This document shows, in pieces, positions 54,151 to 64,000 of a stretch of 64,000 nt of DNA. The notes below the pieces were generated by a model. The model worked only from the letters and a program-made list of their open reading frames with translations, was not told the origin of the DNA and searched no databases. Within the stretch, counting starts at the first letter, position 1. Each line of letters starts with the position of its first letter. Both the position numbers and the translations under genes were made by a program. The stretch comes from Protula sp. h YS-2021 (lineage: Eukaryota; Annelida; Polychaeta; Sabellida; Serpulidae): positions 3,981,646 to 4,045,645 of the forward strand of contig OX457034.1 of NCBI GenBank assembly GCA_949752745.1, read 5' to 3'.

Positions 54151-55291
54151 GCTAAGGAATGACAGGTTTGTTAATGTATACATATATAAGTAAAATTGTC
54201 ATTTGGCGGAAGATTTAAGTTAAAACTGCTCGTTTCTTGTTAGCTCTAAACTTCTCTGTTTTATGTGGAGTAGTTATTAGTTAGGCGTTACACCGAGGGC
54301 CAGTTCAAAATGGCGGATTCTGTTTACTGATAATTGCTTGGAAGAGAGGTTTCCAAAATGCGAAATCTGTGCTATTACTGTGATATTTCCCGTGTACTTC
54401 TACTGATGTTGCCTTTATGAGGTGACTGTGATATTGCCTGTGTGGTAATACTTTGATTGCCTGTGTGATATTAGTGTGACAGTGCCTGTGTGCTATTATG
54501 TGGGTGATGTCACTGTGATATTGCCCGTGTGATATTATACATTTGTTGTTGTCTATTTATTGGCCCCGTTGTTTTATTCTTGTGTCACAGCAGCCCCACG
54601 TTAGTTTGTATCCGCCCCGGGGAATGTGGCACGAATTCTATAGGCGTACTAATTACCAGGCTCTACGAATTGCCAGGGTGTGCCAATCATTTTGTACGAA
54701 TTATCCAAGTGTGTGAATCATCCGTGTGCGCGAAATACCAGGATGGCAAATCATCCCGACGTACGAATTACACGGGTTAAAACTGGCATAAAATTATGCA
54801 GGGAAATGAATGAATATGGGCCTGCTGTATTTGCTTAAGAATGCCAAAGAATGTCTGGTGTTGTAATGGCATATTGTGTTTTCATCGATGTGAAGCAACC
54901 AGCTGGATAAGATGAGACGAAAACGTATTTTATCATGTTTACTGTGCTGTAAGTTAAAGGCAATTGTGCAGATGTTCTTAAGAAACAATAAAAGTATTTA
55001 TGAGAATTGAGACTTGTATTTTTATGTGTTACGATTTTGTTCAGTTTAGATTCGGTATATATTGTTGAAGCTATATGATGTCAATCAATGCGACCGTGAA
55101 TTGTTCTAATATATGGTAGCAATCATATAACGCTCTATTGTTTAAACTAGGAATATGCCAGGCAAATAAGCATTCACGTATTTTTTGTTATTTGCGAAAC
55201 AAGGCACTACAATCCAAGTTAGCTTTTTCCAGAAAAGACTGATGTAGATCAAAACAATTCAGCTTCTGTGGTTGTCTGTCTGTTTTAGTTA
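54151..55291. other. Unique DNA with short repeats
   Basis: TGTGATATTGCCTGTGTG-like repeats (54380-54540) and irregular TACGAATTACCAGG repeats (54640-54775). No gene supported. Confidence 0.45.
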
Positions 55292-55683
55292 GACTGAGCC
55301 TCACGAGTCTACTCCAGAATAGACTAAGCCTCATGAGTCTACTCCAGAATAGACTGAGCCTCATGAGTCTACTCCAGAATAGACTGAGCCTCGTGAGTCT
55401 ACTCCAGAATAGACTGAGCCTCATGAGTCTACTCCAGAATAGACTGAGCCTCATGAGTCTATTCAAGAATAGACTGAGCCTCATGAGTCTACTCCAGAAT
55501 TGACTGAGCCTCATGAGTCTACTCCAGAATAGACTGAGCCCCATGAGTCTACTCCAGAATAGACTGAGCCTCATGAGTCTATTCCAGAATAGGCTGAGCC
55601 TCATGAGCCTATTCCAGAATAGACTGAGCCTCTTGAGTCTATTCCAGAATAGACTGAGCCGCATGCGTCTATTCCAGAATAAA
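55292..55683. repeat. 30-bp minisatellite, 13 copies
   Basis: Unit AGACTGAGCCTCATGAGTCT plus ACTCCAGAAT. Units of exactly 30 bp give open frames on both strands that are not genes. Confidence 0.95.
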
Positions 55684-58465
55684 CTTTGTCGACACTGCGT
55701 TATTTCGCCTTCAGCAAAATCTATGGCTTCTGCTTTGTTTGATTTTTATTTTACTAATAGTGCTGTATGTAGATAAACATGTTTGTTGTTATGTTGTATT
55801 AAGATCTCAGATTTTTTCCAACGAGCTGGATCAGTCCGACCGACATAAATCCAATAAACTTTTTACGTTCTTTTTCCAAAAATAGACATTTTAATTTATA
55901 AATATTCACATATTGGGTTAAGCCACGAATGAAACCGCGCTATCAATATTTGGCTTATTTCACTCGTGACGTCATAGATCCTGATCTTGATCCCAGTTTG
56001 ATACACAGCATTAACCTCTGCCCTAATCCCGTCAAATAAAAACGTCTGCCAGGAGCGTCAACCAGTCGTGACTCCGTCCCCATTACTTCGTGTTGGCTGA
56101 GGTATAGACATAAGAAACGGTCCCTAATTGTTACTAAATTTGGCCACCTCGATCCGTAAATCATTCGCTGATGTCAAAGGCCAAACAATTGCCTTGGGAC
56201 AAATAAACATCAATAAATATGGGTTTATGTGGAAGGAGCAGGTTTTAGCTATGCAGGAATATTTTGGATCAAAAGAAATTATTCCTGCAGTGTAGATTTT
56301 TTAGTTTTCTGCCGGCCTGTGTTACAGGTTTAACGGTTTCCCAGGTGTAGTCGAGGGTTAATGTGTTTGGAAACCAGTCCCAACCCCAGCCTGAAAATTG
56401 AAAGGTGACCTGGAAGACTAAAAAATGGCGAAAATATTTTTTCCCAAATTTATTTCACAAAAGCCGCCGTCCCAATCAATGTCAGATTTCTTAAGGCTTT
56501 ATCTCTCCCGGAACAGGGTTACTTTGTGGCAGTCGTGCAATGTTCCTTCACAGTGTTCCTCATTCGTGCAGCGTTCCTCCATAGTATTCCTCATTTGTGC
56601 AACGTTCCTTCACAGTGTTCCTCGTTCGTGCAGCGTTCCTTCTCAGTGTTCCGTATTCGTGCCACGTTCCTACTCAGTGTTCCACATTCATGAATTTCCT
56701 TCTCAGCGTTACGCAAACGTCTGGTCAACGGCTGCAGAATCTGGCATTGGAAAACTTTATTGGCCATGTTTCACACAAAGTACTTCCTAAAATGCACTGT
56801 TTGTCACAGAAATTATTGTCTGGAAAGGGGATGGGTGAGTTCTGTCACCAAACACGGGGCCACTGCGAAAGAGGAGGGAGTGAATAAGACCCAGGGCATT
56901 GAAACTGCCCACATTATTGAAAGGAATTTTGTCATTTATTTATAAACCAATTCGCACTTTCGGGTCTTTCCGGTGGAGGTGTTTCGACTGCAATTTCTTG
57001 GGATAAATTATAAAGAAATGATAGGGAAAAACCTCAAAATCCTAATTTTCTTCAACATACACACTTTCAAATTTATAAAGCCATCATATGATCTTTTAAT
57101 AATATTTTACGTTTTATTCAGTCCCTTTAATAACTCAACATGTGAATATGTTTCTGGCAAAATGGGCTTTTGTTGATTTTTGCCGGTTTTTTCTACCATT
57201 TCTTTATATCATTATCCCAACTGAATTCATCCTAAACGCAAAAACGTTTTGGCAAAAGTCAAAGTGCGAATTGACTTATTCACAGATATGTTGGAAAGAG
57301 CAGCGAACAAATCCGTCCACGTAATGAACTGAAAAACAAGGTCATTTCGGAGTAATTCATTTTTAGCATAGGGGAGGACATTATGGTTTGTAACCGTCAC
57401 ACAGTAGCGCATAATACACGCTTTCAGGTGGCGTAACGCTACGAAGTAGTGGCTGGAGGGTTTGAAGAGAAACCACTCCAGTAAACGATATATTCCTGCT
57501 TTATTTATCTATTGTCTTGTTATAACAAATTAAATTTCGAGTGGATATTACACAAATCAGTTGATTAAAACTTAATGGCAAATAGTTCTAGGTGTTTTTA
57601 CGCAAAATATGAGTGGAAGTACAAATTAAGTACGAGTATATTTGGCTTGCTCTAAAGCGACTAAATGGTACTAATTCAAATATGATGGCCGGGGGGGGGG
57701 GGGGGGGGGGGGAGCGCTCGCTTACACCTTGGTTAGCATGGCGCCTATGATTGTGTAAAATGATCCTAAACGCGTGAGAACAGGTGTGATTAATATACCC
57801 TTTTAAAGTAATTTTTAATAAAATAAATTAATTGCAGTTTCTATAAATAATTCAAATATGGTGATTTAAAAAACAAATTACCTTGACTGAAAATAGAAGT
57901 GACTGGAAGTGAGACTCGAAATGAATCGAGAGCGACTTGAATTTTTTCGGGATATTTGGAAGACTCACTGGGCGATAGTCTTGAATTCACAATAGATCGG
58001 CTTACATGGGCACAGTGTGAACTTTTTACAGTAACAGCATATCCGGATAGGCCACAATTCTTATATGTGACGTCATATCTTTGAAAGAATAGTCTCATTG
58101 TGCTCAAGTGAAGAGACTATTAAAACAGAGAAACTCAAGTCACTCCACGGGTGACGTCACGAGTTTGTTTCTCGCCAATAAATGACCCGTGCGAGAAGTT
58201 TCTCAGTTTTAAACCAAAGTTCTACTGAAATATAAAATTGGTATAATAAGCGCAATTTGGCAGACTGAAACTTTGCGCATTAGTGACCGGCTTAGGTCAG
58301 GAGCCCATACACATTGATCACTGTAATAAAATCTGTCAAAAAAGAGAAACCCCTTCCGATGACGTAAAAGGACATAGTTATACAGAATAAAAGAAAACTA
58401 TGATGATTGGACAAAGCGCAGAGACAACATTTTCGAGAACCCGATCGTGATCTCACCAGGAAAAA
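55684..58465. other. Intergenic DNA, no supported gene
   Basis: Includes CAGTGTTCC/CGTGCAGCGTTCCT repeats (56540-56710) and a G tract (57691-57712). Open frames here are short and without recognisable motifs. Confidence 0.4.
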
Positions 58466-58609
58466 ATGCCGACATTTGTACATATTAACGGATACCAATC
58501 GGGTCCTGTTGACGGTTCGGGAATTGTAGTGTTGGGATCAGCAGCTGGAAAAAAATACTCAGGACAACAGTGGGATCATGCCCTTGAGTTCCTGGAGGAT
58601 TTTAGGTGA
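58466..58609 (+). CDS. Possible small gene or first exon, unknown
   Basis: A 47-aa frame starting MPTFVHINGYQSGPVDG, then VVLGSAAGKKYSGQQWDHAL and EFLEDFR. Its composition is protein-like and it follows AAAAAATGCC. It stops in TTTTAGGTGATT, which could be a splice donor (AG|GTGA) rather than a true end, so it may be exon 1 of a gene whose other exons I cannot find. Not recognised. Confidence 0.25.
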   Translation: MPTFVHINGYQSGPVDGSGIVVLGSAAGKKYSGQQWDHALEFLEDFR

Positions 58610-58772
58610 TTGTTAACTGAATAACGCCCATATGACAACTTGTGAACAAATTCTGCGGGCAGTAACGAAGTCAGGTGACAGATTTTGTTATGTAAGGACG
58701 ACATGGTCCGAAGTTTGATTGTCTCTTGTCCAAGGATTCTGTGCAGTTTATGATTTTGAGGGATATAGTGTT

Positions 58773-61700
58773 CTATTTTTGTTTTGGTTTGGGTTCCGCT
58801 GTTTTATCCCATGGTTTGTGAATATTAAGTTTTATCACCTTCGCAATGAAATTTTCCATTTCAACAAAATCCATGATACAGATATTTAGCGAATGGTCTC
58901 CTGGAGTTTTCTTACTAACCCATTTAGCGACAGGGCCGGCAGCCCTTTTCGCACATTTCTCTTTCAATGTACTCCCCACATTTTTTACGATAAGCGATGC
59001 ATCCGGAGTTAAAATCCCTTGAGAAATGTGAAAACTTGACTTTTTTCGGTGTCGAGTGTAATTTCTGTCGAGTGCTTCGATCAGGAGTTCTGGAGAGGAA
59101 ACATTTGGCCAGGATGAATCGACTGTGCTACGCGGCCATGCAAATTCTTCGAGCTCCTGCCCATGATAAATCACAATCACTTGGTAGCCGTGTTCCCATA
59201 AATATTGCAGCGTCAAATCGTTGGCTCTTTTGTCGTTGGGTTTCTGCCCCTTTGGACACAGTTTGGTTGTAAATATCTCCCTTATAAGTCGTTGACATAT
59301 TCTGTGCTTATTCTCATCAAAATTGTAGAAATGTTGAAAGTGAAGAATTATTATCTCTTTGGTGTGATCTTCTAGAAACGAATTAAAACTTCTAAGAGCT
59401 TTTTTCACTTTTACTCCAAATAATCCATGCACAAAGTGCAGACCGTCTACATAGACCTTGTCTGTAAATACTTTCTGGCTTCCCTTTTCTGTGTCTTTGG
59501 AACCTAAGCGAAGATCAAAGTACCTGATTCCAGACTTCAGCTGCTCTTCGAAATTCATGCTTTGTGTAATGCTCCAGTTCCACATAATGTTTTTCACGGG
59601 TTGTTTCAGAAGCGTTTGCGTCAGTTTTCCAAAAGCTGTTTTCTCAACGTCTGGCGCGACTGGGTCTTTTGTGCTCAGCTCGAAGGCAAACGAATCATGA
59701 GAACCTAGAGAAGGAACAATTAGGAAAAAAACGGCATGTTATTTTTGTTTATTTTCAGTTGTTTACCGAGCTATTTCTTTTCACTGCAAAACATGTATAT
59801 GAAGTTTAAACTAATGAATTCATTACTTCTTTAAAATATTTGCAATATCTTAATGGACTGTTCAAAAACACATGATTGAAATAAATCCTGAACTTGCAGC
59901 AACGTATTTTTTATACATGGATTTGACAGGTCAAAGCAAATAACTTCTCCAAAAGTTTTAGAGATTCCTACATACACAATGGTGTTAATTTATGCCAAAA
60001 CAGAAGCCATAATTTTAGACAAATCGTGTTTGTAAAACAACTGATAGTTGAGAAAATCCATTGGCGGCCTTGGCGTATAAAATAAGCTCATTAGTATCTT
60101 TTCCTAACATAGCTGGTCCATGTAAATCCTTATATAATTTCCTTGACATTCAGCTAATGGGATCACCTTTCTATTTTCTTGAGACATATACTGCAGTATT
60201 GTAGGATAAAGTTATTGAGTTCTTAATTGATCAGCACATAACTTATTTAAAACTATCTGGATCAGAGTTAAGATGGCCCGGGCTAGTTTAAGATTGCCCG
60301 GAAAATTAATGAATTTACTTGATGAACTTATTAATTAAACAGTAACACCCTAAAAACATCACGGAAGTGTTTCAATTCTACTCCCCTCTCTTCCCTGTTT
60401 AACTATAAATGCATCGCCAGTTTAGAAGTAATGATAACTCAAAGACACCAAGCTGATAAGGCAGTCACATGAACACTCCCATCGAGTCTTATAAAAGTCT
60501 ACTCACAGCAGTGAACTCGAGAAGTCGCGAGACATCAACAAAATATAATCAGCCGCGACTTTAGCTAAAATGGTACCAACAGTTCATCAAAATCAGTTGA
60601 CATCCTTTTGAATGTTGCTCTCAAGATCTTACGAAGGTGTAGAAAGTAAAATTTAAAACTCTTAAGGGGTCGTGAGAGGTCACCAAAATCCAATCTGCTT
60701 TAAGTTCACCGAACAGAACACTCATCGGTTTCCATCAAAATCAGTCTACATGCTTTGGTGGAAAAGTTCACAAGATGCAAGCCTGCAGATACGATAGTGT
60801 TGGCAGTTAAAATTCAAAGTCTTGAGATGACTTTGAATGACATGAAAGAGGTCATCCACATGAACATCCACATGAACATCCACATGAACATCCAAAATGC
60901 GCTCACAAGCTTCATTTAAATAGTGTTCAGGGACGGACAGGCAGGAAAGGCAAAGCATTTTTGCCCTTACTAACCTCATCTTGAAAATAATAAACGCTGT
61001 ATTTTCTATGAAATGCCCTGTGAATGGCACACGGGGAAAAGAAGACCAGTGGTAAACTTGTACTTTCGTTTTATGGTAATAAACTGAACTGGCAATCAGT
61101 AAGTACAAAAATGCGTAAAATAAAAGGCCAACTTTAATTTCTTCAATCGATAAATTAATAAAAGGAATGCTTCTAAATTTCGAGACGACCCACCGGCCAC
61201 CTGGATTGAAGTTGAGATGGCTGTCAGCAACAACACTTTATTGTTTCTTTCAGCTTGTGGTTCACTGACTGAATCATTATTTCAAAGCAGATATAGTGCT
61301 AGAGCAATCAGCATATGAAAGAAGATATGACGAAAGGAAATTCAGTTTTAACTGTCGATTTCAGATCGTAGCAGAAAAAGTTTAATAAGATAAAAAATAA
61401 TTAAAACAAATGTCCACTAATTTAAATAAAACCCGTTTTATTTTGATGTCTTGTGCGAAATTAGACAACAGTGATTCTTGCATTCTTAATTCTTCATTGA
61501 TAAATCATAAAATAATGTGTTAAAGTAAAAATAAAAACACTAAATAATTAAAACATGGACACGAATTTGAAGTTGGAATAAACCCATTTTACTTTGATAT
61601 CCTATGCGACGATGGATAACGATCCTCCTGGCATTCAAAATTCTTCATTAGAACAAACATTAACAACATCAGAGACGAGAATATTATAAATACTTGTGAT

Positions 61701-61799
61701 AATACCTGGAATAGCCAGATGGTTTAAAGGCATGTCGTGCAGTTCCTCAGGCAGATTTTTTATCCAGTCCTCATATTCATAGTTACTTCTGCTCGCCAT
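58773..61799 (-). CDS. PI-PLC X-domain-containing protein (PLCXD-like, 2 exons)
   Basis: Exon 1 61799-61706 (MASRSNYEYEDW...), donor CCAG|GTATT; exon 2 59704-58773, acceptor TTCTCTAG|GTTC; phase 1 intron of 2,001 bp. Total 341 aa. The join restores the classic LAIPGSHDSFAFE motif. Catalytic histidines are H34 (GSHDS) and H124 (LHFVHGLF); R92/D95 (GIRYFDLRLG) line the site. VIVIYHGQELEEF and LNICIMDFVE mark later strands of the TIM barrel. Only the X half is present, as in the PLCXD1-3 family, which are cytosolic and lack Y, PH and C2 domains. They are related to bacterial PI-PLC and may cleave phosphoinositides, although activity differs among members. Exon 1 contains the LPEELHDMPLNHL segment usual for the family. 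Confidence 0.9.
59705..61705 (-). other. Intron of the PLCXD-like gene
   Basis: No nested gene seen. A 12-bp ACATGAACATCC repeat occurs three times at about 60859-60894. Confidence 0.6.
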
Positions 61800-62800
61800 T
61801 CTTTAGTAGAAAACCTTTCAAAGTAGGATAGCTTAATAAACATACAGTAAATGTGTATTTATCTTAATCAAAACTTTCATTCAATGCCAGTATTCAGCAA
61901 GTATCTGTTTCGCTTTGTCGGAAAGCTTGACGAAGTTTTGGTCAGTATGTAGCAATCGGTAATGGACATTCGAGCCAATCGAAAAACAAAAAAGCCATAA
62001 AAAGAGGACAGATTAGCCAATTTTTCAGGACATTCCAGCCAAAATCTTAATTATAGCGTTATGTCACAGGGGTAATAAAATAGATACTTCGATTTCACAA
62101 AGTACAGTAACTTGTGCTAAGCGGCAGCTATTTTACAAATTTTAAAAATTTGTACAAATGTTTTAGAGATGTTCAGGTACAGCTTTGAATCTAAATCTCA
62201 CACATTTTTGTAGATATCTTCTCAATACCAAACAGCATCAAGACGCTGCAAACGGCTGCAAGCATAACCGGACAGGCGATTATAACCAGAACATTAATAA
62301 AGTTCTTTGCTAAATGAGTCAAAGTGTCCTAAAAATATGACACCGAAAAATTCTAGAAATTATTAGCCAACACTTTATAAGTCAGTTTTTGTTTGAAATT
62401 TGTGTCCCATTGAAGTAATGTAGTGCATGCGTGTTATGTCACCTCCGACAAACTTGGCGAATAAGGCCATGGCGATCTCTAGCTTTGTTTTCTCAAGTTT
62501 AGACGCGGGTTGTTCTTGGTAAATACTCCTCATTTTAATGTAGGTTGTTGTTATAAAAGGGCAACATCAGCATTTGTCCGGTTACAAGCTGGGCCAGGAT
62601 GCAACGTTTGACTGTACTTAATCTCATTAATCAGGTGGTGTAATATCAGTCATTATCAATTGGCTCTATATTCCACAAACATTTTGGCTCTTTTGTCCTT
62701 TTGCTGTTTGTTTTTTAAGGGACGGCCAGAAGACTCATTTGTGCTAATTTTGAATTCCGTGCTGGTGAAAAATCCTGTGCAGTCGTTTAGCTGAGGCAAT
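61800..62800. other. 5' flank of the PLCXD-like gene
   Basis: Unique AT-rich DNA presumed to hold the promoter of the minus-strand gene. No specific element identified. Confidence 0.4.
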
Positions 62801-62825
62801 TTGAGCGAAGGCCAATCCCCCGCCT

Positions 62826-62903
62826 TCCACCTCTGGCCGGATTCGAACCAGGGACCATAGGATTACAGGACCAACGCTCTAACGGCTGAGCTAACCGTCA
62901 CCC
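62826..62903 (-). repeat. tRNA-derived SINE-like sequence (or tRNA pseudogene)
   Basis: On the minus strand an A box TAGCTCAGCCG (62883-62893) and a perfect B box GGTTCGAATCC (62839-62849) are spaced as in a tRNA, with a loop reading CCTGTAA. The anticodon stem has two mismatches and the acceptor ends do not pair, so it is not a working tRNA. It fits the head of a tRNA-derived SINE, the tail of which would be GGCCAGAGGTGGAAGG onward (towards lower coordinates). Confidence 0.6.
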
Positions 62904-64000
62904 CCTGGTTTGTTTATTTGGCTTGAATATCCATTATCCGTCGTAATATATGTGCACTGAATAAACGGAACAAAGGAAAAGAATGTCGGTGTTTTTAAGC
63001 ACATGAAGATCAAATAGCGCAGTGTTCACGACTGGATAACGTGTGTGTGCTTGACACATGAAACAGAATAGTCGAGGTACTTGGCAATTGTCAAACATAG
63101 AAAATTTTTGGAATACCATTCCAGTATATTCCTTTATAAAGGACCAGGGCTCGATTGATTGCCAGGTATGCCAAAATTTACGGCAAAATAAAATTTCGGG
63201 AAGCGAATGAGCAATTGGTGGATTTGTTTGTTTCTAAGATTTTAGAGTTTTCTCTTTAGACCAAGGGTATTCTTTTTACGGGGAAATTATCATCTCTTTT
63301 TCGAGAAATATTTGCTTTTATTCTTAACTTGTGGTTGGGTTAGAGCAATTAATTGCAATGATCAAATCTCGGACAATTTGAAATGTCAATTAAACCCTAC
63401 TGTTGAAGTGTTAATCTATAGGTGCACTGCAACAGAGTAGAATCCCTAAATACTCTGAAATGCAATGGACAACTAGATACCGTGGCTAATCCTACGGTTG
63501 AAGTGTTTACCTGAGTAGATATATCAGGTGAGTAATCTACTCCGAATGCCCTACAGAACCGACTTGCAAATAAACACCCTATAATCGGTGTTTCCTAGTA
63601 GCCGGAGTAGATATGTCAGGTGCGTATCCTATATAACCGTAACTCCGCTCCCAAAAGTCGCGATAATTCCTCATATATCAGATAACAACATTACTAAAGA
63701 GGAAAATAGCTAGGAAAAGTGCAGGGGGGAAGACCTCTACCTAACAAGGAACATGGATTAGCGGTTTTGCGCGACACCATGTAAGTATTCATTTATTTTA
63801 TAGTTGGCAAATGTTATAAAAAGGACAAGAAGCTATTTCAAAATTCATCGACAAGAAGACAGTTCTTTTTATTTTGTTCTTTTTATTCGATCAAACTAAT
63901 ATGCAAGTGTCGCAACCGAACGGCGCGGACGCATGTGTCGTCTGCATGCAGTGTGGTGAGCGTTTTCAGCGTTGACGTTACAACTAACAGTTATGTGTAT
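62904..64000. other. Terminal unique DNA, possible first exon at 63901
   Basis: Short direct repeats of GTAGATAT(A/G)TCAGGTG occur at about 63514 and 63608. At 63901 an ATG opens MQVSQPNGADACVVCMQCG, followed within the frame by a plausible donor (TGTG|GTGAGC at about 63955). A second donor-like ATG|TAAGTATT lies at 63779. Whether a gene begins here cannot be decided from this window. Confidence 0.25.

Noticed and set aside
62826..62903. Functional tRNA-Thr gene
   Set aside because: A and B boxes are good but the anticodon stem has mismatches and the acceptor stem does not pair; a SINE head is more likely.

Overview
This is nuclear DNA from a metazoan, most likely a marine invertebrate. The host genes are split by GT-AG introns, they are metazoan domain types (an LRR receptor-like protein, a CARD/coiled-coil protein and a PI-PLC X-domain protein), and at least eight long minisatellites plus a tRNA-derived SINE-like copy are present. 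The species cannot be fixed from the sequence. A 200-base run of N (36299-36498) marks an assembly gap.

The main feature is a complete Polinton/Maverick (virus-like self-synthesising DNA transposon) at 7670-25242, 17,573 bp. It begins AGTAGTGTAG, ends CTACACTACT and is flanked by the 6-bp duplication ACAGAC (7664-7669 and 25243-25248). It sits inside a CAGTCGGACAGC-type satellite (about 5995-7669 and 25249-26005). A near-identical unoccupied copy of the target lies in the same satellite at about 6611-6670.

Plus strand of the Polinton, left to right: an accessory block (unknown protein 9094-9528, PC4-like Cys-rich protein 9609-10256, unknown protein 10281-10607, a 43-aa protein 10652-10783, a frameshifted NADAR-family gene 10805-11226, a Cys/His protein 11373-11705), then the integrase with chromodomain (broken by one in-frame TGA), then a tightly overlapping virion block (packaging ATPase, three small or accessory proteins, minor capsid protein, small basic protein, major capsid protein, adenovirus-type protease) ending at 17632. 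Minus strand: protein-primed type DNA polymerase B (23160 to 19463, broken by one in-frame TAA and one frameshift), followed by four small proteins, the first clearly PC4-like and the rest probably related. The two sets converge on a TTTACAAA minisatellite at about 17772-18035. The terminal inverted repeats hold CRE-like sites, copies of an 83-95 bp poly-C repeat, and promoter modules combining a Maf/AP-1 (MARE) palindrome with a TATA box. Capsid, ATPase and protease frames are intact, while integrase, polymerase and NADAR frames are interrupted, so this copy looks recent but probably cannot move on its own.

Host regions: a 50-bp minisatellite (321-4600); mostly gene-free DNA with a MITE-like GACGTC-rich element (28431-29031); a two-exon LRR transmembrane protein gene (31265-33516); a dimeric hairpin-bearing tandem array (33860-35760); a four-exon CARD/coiled-coil gene (36596-48944) whose introns are filled with minisatellites, including a 3.3-kb array of 48-bp units; further minisatellites (50917-51676, 52688-54150, 55292-55683); a two-exon PI-PLC X-domain gene on the minus strand (61799-58773); and a SINE-like tRNA-derived sequence near 62830-62900.
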